A stretch of 64,000 bases of DNA from Stomoxys calcitrans. Its lineage: Eukaryota > Arthropoda > Insecta > Diptera > Muscidae. Of the stretch, positions 43,895 through 56,059 are shown one piece after another. The notes under the pieces are model-generated. The model saw only the letters and a list, made by a program, of their open reading frames with translations, had not been told where the DNA came from and made no database searches. The translations under genes were made by a program, and so were the position numbers. Each line of letters opens with the position of its first letter. The stretch's first letter is position 1. The stretch spans positions 36,591,509 to 36,655,508 of the forward strand of contig NC_081553.1 in the NCBI RefSeq assembly GCF_963082655.1, written 5' to 3'.

Positions 43895-46800
43895 ATGGAC
43901 GAATCACAGCCGAAAACGTTGTATGTCGGGAACTTGGATACGTCCGTACAAGAGGACCTACTAGTTGCTTTATTTAGTCAAATGGGTTCAGTAAAAAGTT
44001 GTAAAATAATCAGAGAACCCGGCAATGATCCCTATGCTTTCATTGAATATGCCACGTATCAATCAGCCACCACAGCCTTAACAGCCATGAATAAACGTTT
44101 ATTCCTGGACAAGGAAATTAAGGTAAATACTCTACACACGTACTGACTGCCCAAATATATTCAAACTTTTTTTTTTCTTTTTTGTCCTTTACTTTTTACC
44201 CCCAAAGGTTAATTGGGCCACTAGTCCTGGCAATCAGCCTAAAACAGATATTAGCTCTCATCATCATATCTTTGTGGGCGATCTAAGTCCTGAAATTGAA
44301 ACTGAAACCTTGCGTGAAGCATTTGCTCCCTTTGGAGAGATCTCTAACTGCCGCATTGTACGTGATCCACAGACTATGAAATCCCGAGGCTATGCCTTTG
44401 TCTCATTTGTTAAGAAAGCCGAAGCCGAGAACGCCATACAAGCGATGAATGGCCAGTGGATAGGTTCACGTTCAATACGTACCAATTGGTCGACACGAAA
44501 ATTGGCACCTCCCCGTGAGAATAGTAAAGCGAATACAGGCGGTGGCGGAGGCGGTGGCCTGAAAACAAATTCAAGACCAACATTCGAAGAGGTATACAAT
44601 CAGTCCAGTCCAATGAACACTACAGTTTACTGCGGTGGCTTCCCGCCCAATGTGATTACCGATGAACTTATGCACAAGCATTTCATGCAGTTCGGTCCCA
44701 TACAAGATGTACGCGTTTTCAAAGACAAAGGTTACGCCTTCATTAAGTTTGTTTCAAAAGAATCTGCTGCACGTGCTATCGAGCATATACACAATTCGGA
44801 AGTACATGGTAGTAATGTGAAATGTTTCTGGGGCAAGGAGAATGGTGGCATCAATCCTGCTGTAGTTAATGATAATCCCATGAATAATATGGCAGCAGTG
44901 TCAGCGGGTGCAGCAGCGGCGGCCGCAGCCGCTGCCGCTGGAGCAATGATGGGTCCAGGCGGTATGCCAACCACACAACAACAAGCAGCTGCTGCCGCCG
45001 CCGCAGCAAATGCTGCGGCTGCTGCAGGCGGCACGATACCAGGCCAAATGATGACACAACAACAGCTTGCCGCAGCTGCTGCTGCAGTCCAGTATCCTTA
45101 TGCAGCGTATCAGCAAATGAGTTATTGGTATCCACCAACTGTAAGTGTTTATACAAAATTTTATCAAATTTAGTGTAAAGCGTATATGTATATAATTGTG
45201 GAGTCTTAAATTGGGTATATTGAAATCGTGGCCAAACGAGTCACGAACGGTGGTTGAGGAAAAATCTTTAAAATGATTAAAAATAACAAGGGATCCTCAG
45301 GAAGGTCAAAAAGGCCACTCTTGCTAAACACCCGAGTGGCTTGGTTATAACAATTACATTCCAGTACTTTATGGGTATGCCTATAGCGACATGCAAGCCC
45401 ACCATAGGATGGGCACATATATTAATCTGGTCATTTCGATTGTAACATATCGATACATTGATTGGGACTCAATAAAGTGTATATAAAGTCTACATATTTG
45501 TTACCGTCTTGACATTCAGAGCCGATTAGATGTGTCTGTTCAAACAAAGAAGATATCCGTTGGTAATTTTGCACTTGTACTTTTTATTGATGTAGTATAT
45601 ACATAAAGGTGGGTCAATTTTTCAATCTGCAAAGCTTTTATCGAAACCGGCAACTATAGCAATTTCTAAAGCAGAGTTTACATGGCACATCATGATCGTA
45701 CTCATCGTGTGTACGTGTTGATTACAGATTTTGCCTAAAACGGTACATCAATTTTTTCTTTTCTTTGATTTTATTTAATTTTCCAACATTTACTTCTCAT
45801 TTCTTAACCTTATTTGTCACAGAACGTATTTTTCAATATCTGGTAACCGATAGAGGTCATTCATCTAAAAAATAGTCAAATGATTTTGATTTTTCAGCCA
45901 TGACTGTTGGTTATGTGTACATGTGACGAATACATCTTTGTTTTCACCAATACTATCACAATGACCATACATCAGATGTGCCATGTAAACTCAGCATAAG
46001 AAATTTTTCTATGATATTATAGTTCTAAAATCAAAATCAAGGTTCCGGGATTTAGCGACAAAGTCCGTCCGTCGCGTGGTACCTTTATATGGAAGCTCTA
46101 TGCAAGTATTAACCGAATTTAAGGAAAATTTAGCACACTCTTTCAGGATCAATACCACATTCTATAAAAAATTTCATCCAAATCGGCTAGAAATTTTTTT
46201 CTCAAAACAAAAATTTGCCCATGAACGAACATTCCATTAAGGAACAGGGGCAAACTTCTCACATATCAATGAGTTCTATTGGATTCAAGTTTTAAGCCAA
46301 ATGATAATTGGTCTAATTTTTATAGTAGTATTGATTATGGAAAAGAATAGCTGTGAGCAACAAACAAGCGGGAACATTGAGGTCCGATCTGTGTGGTATT
46401 CATTGCTGTCTCGAGAAGCTTATCTGCGAGCTACCGGGCGCGGATAGTGGAATGCTCCATCCGGAGTAGCTGCAACTGCAGTCACGGACAATCAGCGGTA
46501 TCGAGCGGAGAGTCTCTGTGAGAGGTCGGGTGGCACCGGCTCTTGCACAAATACTGAGTACCTATGACAAGGCGAGTTAATGGCGCCATTAAATAACCAA
46601 TGGCCACCTTGTTCCCGCGGCGATCTGTCCTTTTGACCGGAACGAGCTTGCTCACCTACCTACAGAAGCTTGACGTGGATCGCCACATTCACATGAAAAT
46701 GTGGTTACAACAATAGAAAAAGAACAGACAGGCAAATGATTGGAATGGATATACGGACAGACGGATATAGTCAAGTATAATTCAACAGTTTCTTCTGAGC

Positions 46801-48825
46801 GTAAAATATAAACTTGTTACGCACGGAAACTAGGAAGCTATATATGGATCTATATACTCTTGGGCAAATTAGACGCAGATTTTTTGATAACACTTTGACG
46901 GGTTTTCTTTTTTGGTCCACACAAATTAAGCCACCCTAATATACATACATACAAAATGGTCCTTCGATTAGACTTGTTGAGCCACTGGAAGTCGCAATTG
47001 TTATCCGATTTTGCTGACATTTTGTATGTAAAGTACATGTCAAATAAGATAATTTCGAGCCCTTCCCGCAAAAATGATGTAAGCGACAATGTTCAGAACA
47101 AAGATGTTTTGCGCAAACGTCTCGTTTTCCCTTTATAATGCCCTGAAAATGGCTCGTTTTTCTTTTCCAACATTTGAAATTTTTACACTTTTATGACACT
47201 TGAAATTTTTACTGAATCCAATAAAAATCGTTTCACATTAAGACATAGCACCCATGCATGTGTAACGCCTTATTTTCACTTCTAGAGCCTTTACAGACCA
47301 TTTTATTTATCTGTACGAAATCATATCTCTGAAATATTTCATCAAAATCAGAATAAGTCAAATTCTAACAAAATCGGTGCAGATTCAAATAAAGCCATCA
47401 TGACTGGTATCGCCTAATTAAAACTTAAATTGTATGTGTAATGCAATAGGAGGCTACCGTAGCGCAGAGGTTAGCATCTCCGCCTATGACGCTGAACGCA
47501 TGGTTCGAATCCTGGCGAGACCATCAGAAAAAATTTTCAGCGGTGGTTTTCCCCTCCTAATGCTGGCAACATTTGTGAGGTAATATGCCATGTAAATCTT
47601 CTCTCCAAAGAGGTGTCACACTGCGGCACGCCATTCGGACTCGGCTATAAAAAGGAGGCTCCCTATCACTGAGCTTAAACTTGAATCGGGCTGCACTCAT
47701 TGATATGTGGAAAGTTTGCCCTTGTTCCTTAGGGAAATATTGCATTACTATCCCATAATTTTCTTGTTTTGCAAATGCAAAACGGTATAACTACTTTTTT
47801 AGAAATAATTTGTTATAAAACATATGTAAACAAACCTTAAATGACGCTTTGATCAAAATCAGTTTCGCTCTCATTTCATAAGGGTATATGGTACAGCTCT
47901 GATATTTTGAGAGGTGACATAATTCGACATCCTCCTTCGCTATCCATAAAAAATGAAACCCGAAAAAATGCCGCTTACATCATTTTCGCGAAAAGGGCTC
48001 GATTTCTTTACATTTTTAGCAGAATTCATGGGAAGGGATCTCAAGATTCGGCCCGACCAAACTTAGCACATTTTAAATTATTTTGGGTAAGTTTTGAAAG
48101 GCAACGGATAACAAATGGTTACAAATTGGGGACTGCAAATGCTCCACGATTAGCAGAGTCTATGTCGTTTTGTTCCCAAGATTCTGCCCGGCCGAACTTT
48201 GTGAATACTATCTCTTGTATGGCATAAGGAATCTGTGAATTCAATGTAAAAGTAACTAATATTCGTCTTTTTACTGGACTATCAAAACTGTTGATGCTAG
48301 GTACTGAGATGTTTTTCTAAAGTATATGTATCAGAGAGTGAAATAAGAAAATAAGAGTTGCCCAACATTTTTTTTTATATTGCGGATTTTCAATTCTTAA
48401 TTTTAATTCAGGTCTTTTAGATCGCAAACAATCCTTTATGGCACCATTTTATTAACTCAATTTCAGTGTTGGTTATAAAATTATTTATTTTACGTGATTT
48501 TCTGTTTCAGGGATACCCAGCAGCGCAAATGCAAACTCAATATATGCAACAAGGCTATTATCCTTACGCCTACACCACAAGTGCGCAACAGGCGGGAGGC
48601 ATGAGTGAGTTTCTTAATATACATTGCCATCGATTCTTTAAATAATTAAAAAAAAATCCTATTATTGTAGCTACCGGTTATAGAATGGTTCAGCCAAATC
48701 TTACTTGGGGAGTACCGGGAACAGTTGTACCTGGTGTAACAGCAGCAGCCACGGCAGCAGCAAATGGTTCACTGGCGCCACAAATGATGTATAGTGCCGC
48801 ATTGCCACAATATCAAACCCAATGA
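43895..48825 (+). CDS. Rox8: Rox8, TIA-1/TIAR-family RNA-binding protein (four coding exons)
   Basis: Coding exons: 43895-44122, 44208-45140, 48511-48604 and 48671-48825, all GT-AG, giving 469 residues. RRM1 (about 8-82): RNP2 LYVGNL, RNP1 DPYAFIEY. RRM2 (about 97-172): IFVGDL and RGYAFVSF. RRM3 (about 213-285): VYCGGF and KGYAFIKF. Between RRM2 and RRM3 lies a Gly run. The C-terminal part has several poly-Ala tracts, MTQQQLAAAAA and Tyr/Gln-rich stretches (SYWYPPTGYPAAQMQTQYMQ), a prion-like tail as in TIA-1. The family binds U-rich RNA, promotes inclusion of weak exons through U1 recruitment and represses translation in stress granules. The intron after exon 1 is short (85 bp) and splits RRM1. 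The third-exon boundary follows a 3.37-kb intron packed with repeats. Start context ACAAAATGG. Long A-rich untranslated regions on both sides suit a regulated mRNA. Confidence 0.96.
45400..45660 (+). repeat. Diverged DINE-like 5' part in the Rox8 intron
   Basis: CCCACCATAGGATGGGCACA, TCATTTCGATTGTAACATAT and AAGTGTATATAAAGTCTACA follow the order of the 5' end at 61378, with many changes. No satellite array follows. Confidence 0.6.
45672..45994. mobile_element. MITE with ~20-bp terminal inverted repeats
   Basis: CAGAGTTTACATGGCACATC at the left, and GATGTGCCATGTAAACTCAG at the right, are inverted with one mismatch. 323 bp, non-coding. No clear target duplication. No second copy in the window. 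Confidence 0.8.
46210..46322 (-). mobile_element. SINE, 3' fragment
   Basis: ACATTCCATTAAGGAACAGG, GGCAAACTTCTCACATATCA and GGTCTAATTTTTATAG match the SINE 3' part in minus orientation. Confidence 0.75.
46335..46713 (+). repeat. 390-bp repeat family B, copy 5
   Basis: GAATAGCTGTGAGCAACAAA, CGGAGTAGCTGCAACTGCAG and CAAGGCGAGTTAATGGCGCC, ending CACATGAAAATGTGGTTACA and ACAATAG. It has the 3' hairpin of copy 4. Intronic (Rox8). Confidence 0.85.
47452..47745 (+). mobile_element. tRNA-derived SINE, full length, best-preserved head
   Basis: GGCTACCGTAGCGCAGAGGT followed by TAGCATCTCCGCC, then GACGCTGAACGCATGGTTCG and AATCCTGGCG: an A-box-like region and a perfect B box GGTTCGAATCC, as in an RNA polymerase III promoter. 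The whole body to TTGTTCCTTAGGGAAATA follows. Inserted in the large Rox8 intron in sense orientation. Confidence 0.92.
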
Positions 48826-51060
48826 AGCTACTAAACCGGCATGTTTTGTAAACAAATTTGTTAAGTTCCAAACAAGACAACAGAGAGAAGAGATTTATAG
48901 GAGTGTTGCTGCTTTGCGGCAGCCAACAAAACAATGTTTTTTGTGGGGGCTGCTGCTAACGAACAAATGTGATGTGTAAACTAACTATTAAGTGAGAGTA
49001 AAACAAAAACAATAAGGAAAAACTTAGTTGCGGCCAAAAAACAAAAAAAAAAAACAAAATAAAAACAAAAACAAATGAAATACATTTCAATGCTACCACA
49101 CAATTGACGTTGCTCGCTCCTTCAAACACATTTGTTTAAAACAACAACAACTTCAAACACAAACATGCATACAACATACCCCTCCCCCCACACACACTGC
49201 AACAATACACATACGCTGCACACACAAGATAAAAAAACAAGAACAACTATTGACATGATGGGACTTCAATTTTGTGTGCGAGTGGCGCGGTGTGCGATTG
49301 TGGGCGCATCCGAATTGATCAACTCAGCCAACAATCAATATATATATATATATATATACTTATATATATGTATTATTTTTAAGTGTGAGTGAGTGCGTGA
49401 AAAATGCAAAAATCACTAACATAAATCTCTCGCTATATTCCTTGATTGTTTGCGAATAATACATTACAATACATAGACATTAAATCCCTACAACAACCAA
49501 CACCACCAAACCCATTGTACATCGAACGCAAAAAACTATACAAATTCATAGCCATAGGCAGATGGTGATGATGCACATCTATGCTAATAAAATCCCATAG
49601 ACCAGACTAAGAGGCAGCCAAAGCGCCGGCTAGACATTTCCATAATACCCACATGCAATTTGTCATTTGCTATTGTTATTACTCTAGATAAAATATCACA
49701 TTCTCATTGTGGGAGAGGAGAGGAAGAGCAAAAACAAATGTGGGACAAGTGGTCGTTTATGAAATTTATCGACTGTTTAAAATGAAACGGCGGAGAAAAT
49801 AAAGCTAAAGTACAAGAGAATTGTTGCATTTCATTCTCCCTATTTTCTCTCTCCCTCTCTCACATACACACAAACACACACAACACAACTAAACAGTCAC
49901 ACTCACAAACTACAAGCCATTCATTTCAACCAGCCACACTACACTTCGATTAATATGTATTTTGAAAATGTCGCCGTATATCTTGTAATATTCGCTTACA
50001 ATCTCAAATCATAAAAAAACCCATAGAAGTTAGGTCGTTGTTAATTAAATTATATTTAAAATAAAACAAGAATAATTATAATAATAAAAACAAACAAAAA
50101 ATATAAAACAAATTTGCAAAGAAAACTTTATTGTAAACAAACAACAACAAAAAGTCTACAAACATGTAAGACGAGACACAACTTTAAGTGATTGGTGATA
50201 GTGAGAGGGAAACTAAAAAAATCTATCACTTCGTCCTTTGTCCCTCCCTCCCTACTACCTTCCCAGAGAAAACAAAAACAAAACAAAAATCAAGAAAGAA
50301 AAAAATGTCGTTATCATCTCATTTCTTTGCTTAGCAAACGAGAAAAAAGGAAAATACAACAAAAACAGTTTATTAGTCATAAAAAACGTAAAATATTTTT
50401 TCTACAACAAAAAACAAAACATTTAATATTTATGTATCGAAAACAAGAGGATAAAACAAACAAACAAAAAAACCACTTACTTTTGTGTGAGGCAACCAAA
50501 ACACCAAGAAAGGAAGTAATCAAGAGGATTTAACACAACAACAACAACACATACCACATACAAAAGGAAAAGAAAAAAACAATTAAAATTAAGCAACTAC
50601 TCAAATAAAAACCGAACAGAACGTTTGTAACGTCGAAAACAACAAGCAAAACAAAAAACAAAACAAAAACAAATGACTGGGATTTTAATCTCTCTAAAAA
50701 ATAAAATCCAAAAAACCATACATATATATATAAATTTATTGTTGAAATAATGATGATAATTTATTTTATTAAAAAATCTTAGGATGAAGTTAGTAAGAAA
50801 CCACAAAACCCAGAGAAGAGCGATGATAAACAAAATCGAAGCAAAACTCACTAATCCATAAAGAAAATAACAAGAAAAACCAATCTATATATTTAAGAAA
50901 CGCCATTTTTAGCGTTAAAAATCTGAGAAAAAATTGAAATAGAAAAAAAAAATCAACTAAAAAACTGAAAAATGAATGCGTTTTATGTAAAAAAGAACAA
51001 AAAATAAATAAAAAATTCATGAAAAACGTACATTACCAAATTTGGTTGTTATTTTTCTTA
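48826..51060 (+). other. Probable long 3' UTR and downstream region of Rox8
   Basis: A-rich, CAA-rich single-copy DNA without coding features. Possible AATAAA signals occur near 49797 and in a cluster near 50750-51010 (AAAATAAATAAAAAATTC). A short (TA)n run lies at 49338-49375. Fly TIA homologues have long 3' UTRs, so extension to about 51 kb is plausible but unproven. Confidence 0.5.
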
Positions 51061-51392
51061 TTTTTTCTTTATTGACAACAATAAAACAATTTCTAATCAG
51101 CCATATATTAAACAATAATTAACATTAAAATAAAAAAAATAGTTTTTCCACATTTAATAATTAAGTGTTTGATGATTTGCAATAATTTTGAACATTCGAA
51201 GCTGCAAATTTCATCTGAAGACAAAGCCTACGATAAAACGCTTCGTTAGGGTAATCCGTTAGTGAAAGTAGTTAGTAATCAGCATCAGATTAGATTTTGC
51301 AATCTCCATATTTATAAGGTCATATATGGCTGTCATCAAATCGAATAAAAACTGAAAATTGCCCCCAGTGATTGGAAGACATGCATGTTTGT

Positions 51393-51768
51393 TGGGGCTG
51401 GCAAAATATCGATAATCGCAGCATTCGATATTTTGAATAATAAGTATCGATATTATTAAAATTAAAAGTGACCTTCGGGATATCGACTTTTAAAGAAGCA
51501 ATATCAATGCACAGGCCAAATAAAACGAAATTTAATAAAATTAGTTGGAAGATATGAGAGAAATCATTGCACGAACCTGCAGATCAATTGGGACCAATCG
51601 GATGAAAATGTCGCCCTCTATAAGTGTAATGCATCTTAAAGCATATATATTCGGAATCAGATGGTTTATTTTTTATTAGTTTTGCAAAAAGTATCGATAG
51701 GAAAAATATCAATCGATATTCAGACAAAAATAAAACAGATAGTCCCATCGATATTATGCCAGCTCTAG
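51393..51768. mobile_element. TATCGATA-rich MITE with 7-bp flanking duplication
   Basis: Inverted ends: GGGGCTGGCAAAATATCGAT and ATCGATATTATGCCAGCTCT. TGTTTGT flanks the element on both sides (51386-51392 and 51769-51775). Same family as 11217-11577. Confidence 0.8.
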
Positions 51769-51775
51769 TGTTTGT

Positions 51776-52661
51776 ATCGGAGAGACCCAGCTGGCCCCAA
51801 GATCTACAACAAGAACGGGAAGCTAAATCAATCGAATAACCAAACCGATGTGCCAACATTTATTTCGTCGCTTTAAATGCAAGGCAACGTAGCCCACAAA
51901 ACATCAACTTTTCCGGCGATCCAAACAGTTTTTATTAAACTTTTGAGCGTTGGTTTAACATGGAATATAATGCAGAGCATGAAGAACTTTGGTCCATTGT
52001 GTTCGTCCTAGAAAAGAGAAAAAAGAAGATGAAGAATGCAAATAGAAAGCCACCGTAATGCAGTGGTAGGCAGCAGAACCAAAGAAGCAGGGAAAACGCA
52101 CGAGACAAAAAAGAAGGGAACAAGAGAGGAGCTCTGATCGGTGGAAAAATTACTTGAGCAGTGCAAATCCGAAGAGCAAAAAAAAAAAAGAAGGGAACCA
52201 AAGAGGAGCTCTGATAGGTTGGAGCTTCGCCAGCTGAGCTATTTGAGACCGGATCCAATGACTTATGAAGCGTATGCGATGACTGGAACATACAGTTACT
52301 AAGAATATTATTCCACAAAAGAGTAAGTAAACATGATTACTTCTGTATAAGGCTGAATCTGAACATTCATGGACATCTTGGGATTTGAACGGTGAACTTA
52401 AATTTGATATTAAATTCCATATAATTCACGGATACTTGTTATCTGTAAATTCACTTGAAAAGTGAATTTACAGATACAACTTATCAAAACGTTGTAATTA
52501 CTTTTGAAAATCGAAGAGGAGAGAAAAACAAATGGCTACCACTTATTTACATGCTTTCTTGCAATATTCATTTCGTCAATTTGGGTCGATAGCAACTCGA
52601 AATGGTTCGTGGAGTTCGCACAACTAAAGAAGAGAAAAAAATTGATTACAAAATTTAAAAA
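51776..52661. other. No gene seen; ~35-bp direct repeat
   Basis: AGAAGGGAAC, then GAGGAGCTCTGAT, occurs at about 52108-52140 and again at 52182-52214. Frames here are short and domain-free. Confidence 0.5.
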
Positions 52662-53247
52662 AAAACAGTAAGGAAGGGCAAAAGTCGGGCGGTGCCGACT
52701 CTATAAGTCCAATGTGGGAGCTATATCCAATTCTGAACCAATTTTGAAGGATCTCGGCGAGCAAATATGTTCAAAATGTAATAACTGTGGTTGGCAAATG
52801 ACAACATTATTGCAAATTTCTTAAAATCTGACGAATATACGAACTTCTCAGATAATGTGGTAGTCGTCGAGGAAATCGTTGTACAAAGTTTTGGAAAGAT
52901 TGGTCAATAAATACGCTTGCAGTGGCTCTGAGAGTGAAAATTGGGCGATATATATATATGGGGGCTACATCTAAATCTGAACCGATTTCCATGAAATTCA
53001 CCAGTAATATCGAGTCATAAAAAAAAACTTCATGCCAAATTTCGAGAGAACCGGTTAACAAAAGATCATTTTATTGCATTATCACTGCAAATCGGACGAA
53101 AATATATATGGGAGCTATATCCAAAACTGAACCGATTTCGAGCAAACTTTTCAGATACAGTGACAGTCGTCGAGGAAAGCTTGCACGAAGTTTTGGGAAG
53201 ATGGGTCAATAAATGCTCTTGCAGTGGCTCTAGGAGTGAAAATCGGA

Positions 53248-53296
<49 letters not shown>

Positions 53297-53857
53297 CTAT
53301 ATCCAAATCTGAACCGATTTCCCCGAAATTCACCAGTGATGTCGAGAGTCACAAAAAAATCCTTTCTGCCAAATTTCGAGAGAATCGGTTAACAAAAGAC
53401 CATTTTATTGCATTATTACTGTAAATCGGACGAACATATATATTGGAGATATATCTAAATCTGAACCGATTTCGAGCAAACTTTTCAGATACTGTGACAG
53501 TCGTAGAGGAAAATGCTGTACGAAGTTTAGGGAATATTGGTCAATAAATACGCTTAGCCACTGCTATATGGGAGTTATATCCAAGTTTTATCCGATTTTT
53601 TCCAATTTCAATAGGCTTTGTTTCCGAAAAAGATGCCTCTACCAAATTTGAAGACTTTCGGATGAAAATTGCGACCTGTACTTTCTACACAAATTAATAT
53701 GGACAGACGGACGGACATAGCTAAATCGAATCGGAAAGTGTTTCTGAGTCGATCGTTATACTTATCATTGGGTCTATCTCTCTTCCTTTTGGGTGTTATA
53801 AACAAATTCACTAAGTTATAATACCCTGTATCACATTAGTGGTGTAGGGTATAAACA
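52662..53857 (-). repeat. DINE-like element, third satellite type, both ends present
   Basis: 3' end (left): AACAGTAAGGAAGGGCAAAA followed by the palindrome AGTCGGGCGGTGCCGACT (52683-52700). 5' end (right): TTATACCCTACACCACTAAT on the minus strand. Units of about 300 bp contain TCGAGAGAATCGGTTAACAA, GCAAATCGGACGAAA, ATATATGGGAGCTATATCCA and AACCGATTTC. A pure (TA)n run of about 40 bases at 53250-53291 sits where other units read ATATATATGGGAG. Confidence 0.82.
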
Positions 53858-54224
53858 TACAAAAACCATAAGGAAAAAAACTTTGTTTTTGTATGCCCCA
53901 GAAGTTTTCAATAAGCTTTAGGTCCCATGATTGAGATAGGTCTTCCAAACTCGGTTCAGAAAGTTCTTGGAACTAGAATTTTGCTAGTCTGGAAGAGTGC
54001 TTTGAGTCGTTAGCGTACATGAACTGTCACTCCAAAATCAATAGCGTTCGGTTAAGATTTAGATATAGCTTCCAGACATATTTTTCATCCGATATGGCCT
54101 TTTAAGGCTGTGGAATCCACAATTTTGGTCCGATCTTTATAAAATTTAGCGTGAGGTGTTTTATTTAACGTCCTCATATGTGTGCAAAATTTCGTCAAAA
54201 TCACTCCAGATTTAGATTAGAGGT

Positions 54225-54325
54225 GGAGGAGAACTATCGATAGCACTATCGGCACTATCACTACTATCGATAGCGGCCAAGACATTTTCGATAGTGGTCT
54301 TCGATACTATCGTCGATAGTTTGGC
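54225..54325. mobile_element. TATCGATA MITE fragment
   Basis: AACTATCGATAGCACTATCG, ACTATCACTACTATCGATAG and GATACTATCGTCGATAGTTT match the internal part of the family at 11217 and 51393. Confidence 0.6.
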
Positions 54326-54947
54326 GTTAATTTGTGGCTCTTGATAAAAATATATTTGTGAAAAAATTGATGTGTTGCAAACGGAATGACTAAATGAATA
54401 CAACTATGTTGGCGGGTAATAAAAAGCTTTCAATATAAACCAACAACAAAACAAATATGTATATTAGGCCGAAAAAGTTTCTCCGAGGAAACCATGTATC
54501 TAAAATGAAATCCTTATCCGCGCCTTTAGTAGCCATAATTTTTACCGATCTTGACAAAATTTTGCACAATATATTATTTTTAATGTTCAAACATGTGTGC
54601 ATAATTTTGTCACAATCGGTTCAGTTTCATATATAGCTCCCATATATATGTTTCATCCGATATGACATTTTTGGGCTCCAGTAGCCATAATTTTAGTCAC
54701 ATCTTTGCAAAATTTGGTTCACGACGTTCTATTTAATGTTCCAACATGTGTGCATAATTTTATCAAAATCGGTTCAGTTTCAGATATAGCTCCCATACAT
54801 ATGTATCATCCGATATGACATTTTAGGGCTAGTAGCCATAATTTTAGTCCCATCTTTGCAAAATTTTGCTCAAGACATTCTATGTTCCAAAATGTGTGCA
54901 TAATTTGATCAAAATTGGTTGAGTTTCAGATATAGCTCCCATATATA

Positions 54948-55183
54948 TTGGGTTGCCCAAAAAGTAATTGCTGATTTTTCATATAGTCGGCGTTGACAAA
55001 TTTTTTCACAGATTGTGACTCTGTAATTGCATTCTTTCTTCTGTCAGTTATCAGCTGTTACTTTTAGCTTGCTTTAGAAAAAAAGTGTAAAAAATTATAT
55101 TTGATTAAAGTTCATTCTAAGTTTTATTAAAAATGCATTTACTTTCTTTTAAAAAATCCGCAATTACTTTTTGGGTAACCCAA
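54948..55183 (+). mobile_element. mariner-type MITE, complete, TA flanks
   Basis: 236 bp from TTGGGTTGCCCAAAAAGTAA to ACTTTTTGGGTAACCCAA, TA at 54946-54947 and 55184-55185. Inserted in a TATATA stretch of the satellite. Confidence 0.94.
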
Positions 55184-55367
55184 TATATAATCCGATACTG
55201 CTTATAGGCATAATTTTGATCCGATCTTTACAAAATCTTGCACAAGACGTTCCTTTTAATGTTCCAACGTGTGTGCATTATTTTATCGAAATCAGTTCAG
55301 TTTTACATAAAGCTCCCATATATATGTTTCATTCGATATGGCATTTTTAGGTTCTAGTAGCCATTAT

Positions 55368-55523
55368 AAAATATACCTTTTTACACATTTATTCTAAAGC
55401 TAGCTAAAAGTAACAGCTGATAACTGACAGAAGAAAGAATGCAATTATAGAGTCATAAGCTGTGAAAAAATTTGTCAACGCCGACTATATGAAAAATCCG
55501 CAATTACTTTTTGGGCAACCCAA
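55368..55523 (-). mobile_element. mariner-type MITE, truncated
   Basis: Minus orientation, ends TTACTTTTTGGGCAACCCAA at 55523 followed by TA. The other terminus is missing; it starts within the internal AAAATATACCTTTTTACACA region. Confidence 0.88.
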
Positions 55524-55555
55524 TATATGCTGCATTCACTAAACTTAATGAAGCC

Positions 55556-56055
55556 TTAACAAATGAAAGCGTGCTAAGTTTGGGTCAAATATTATATACC
55601 CCCACCATGGATTGCATTTGTCAAGTTCTTTTTCCGGTATCTCTTTTTAGGCAAAGGAAAAATTGCTATGATATTGGAGCGATCTGAATGTTGGAGACCA
55701 TAGCAGAACTGAATGTTGGAGACCATATGTTGCAGAACTGAATGTTGGAGACCATAGCAGAAATTGTTTCAGGCAATTTGAATAAAAATTGCGCCATTTA
55801 GGGGCTCAAGAAGTAAAATAGGGCGATCGATTTATATGGGAGCTGTGTCAGGCTATAGACCGATTCAGACCATAATTGACACAAAGGTCATATAAGAAGT
55901 CGTTGTACAATTTCAGCCAAATCGGATAAGAATTGCGCTCTCTAGTGGCTCAAGAAGTCAAGATTTAAGATCGGCTTATATGGCAGCTATATCAGATTAT
56001 GAAACGATTCGAACAATACTTAGCATATTTGTTGGAAGTCATAACACCTTATGCA
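55556..56055 (-). repeat. DINE-like element, 3' end plus two to three satellite units
   Basis: The left end is AAGCGTGCTAAGTTTGGGTC and then TATACCCCCACCATGGATTG, the reverse of 6318-6357. Satellite units follow (CCAAATCGGATAAGAATTGC, GCTCTCTAGTGGCTCAAGAA, TATGGCAGCTATATCAGATT). A GAATGTTGGAGACCATAG unit is repeated three times at 55686-55760. Confidence 0.75.
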
Positions 56056-56059
56056 AAAT

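Larger units (their letters stand above)
54020..55365 (+). repeat. Satellite array of DINE type, fourth variant, with MITEs inserted
   Basis: Units carry ATATAGCTCCCATATATATG, TTTCATCCGATATGACATTT, AGTAGCCATAATTTTAGTC, CTATTTAATGTTCCAACATG and TGTGCATAATTTTATCAAAA, about 145-150 bp each. A TATCGATA-MITE fragment (54225-54325) and a mariner MITE (54948-55183) interrupt it. Confidence 0.8.

Noticed and set aside
44732..45167. Minus-strand Ala/Cys-rich frames over the Rox8 second exon
   Set aside because: They are antisense to the poly-Ala/poly-Gln coding tracts of Rox8. The plus frame has three RRMs and correct splice sites.
47452..47525. Possible tRNA gene
   Set aside because: The A and B boxes are those of a SINE head. 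The body and nine sister copies follow, and the cloverleaf is imperfect.
50192..50533. Lys-rich plus frame of 113 codons
   Set aside because: Low-complexity A-rich DNA in the probable Rox8 3' UTR; no domain and no coding-type third-base pattern.
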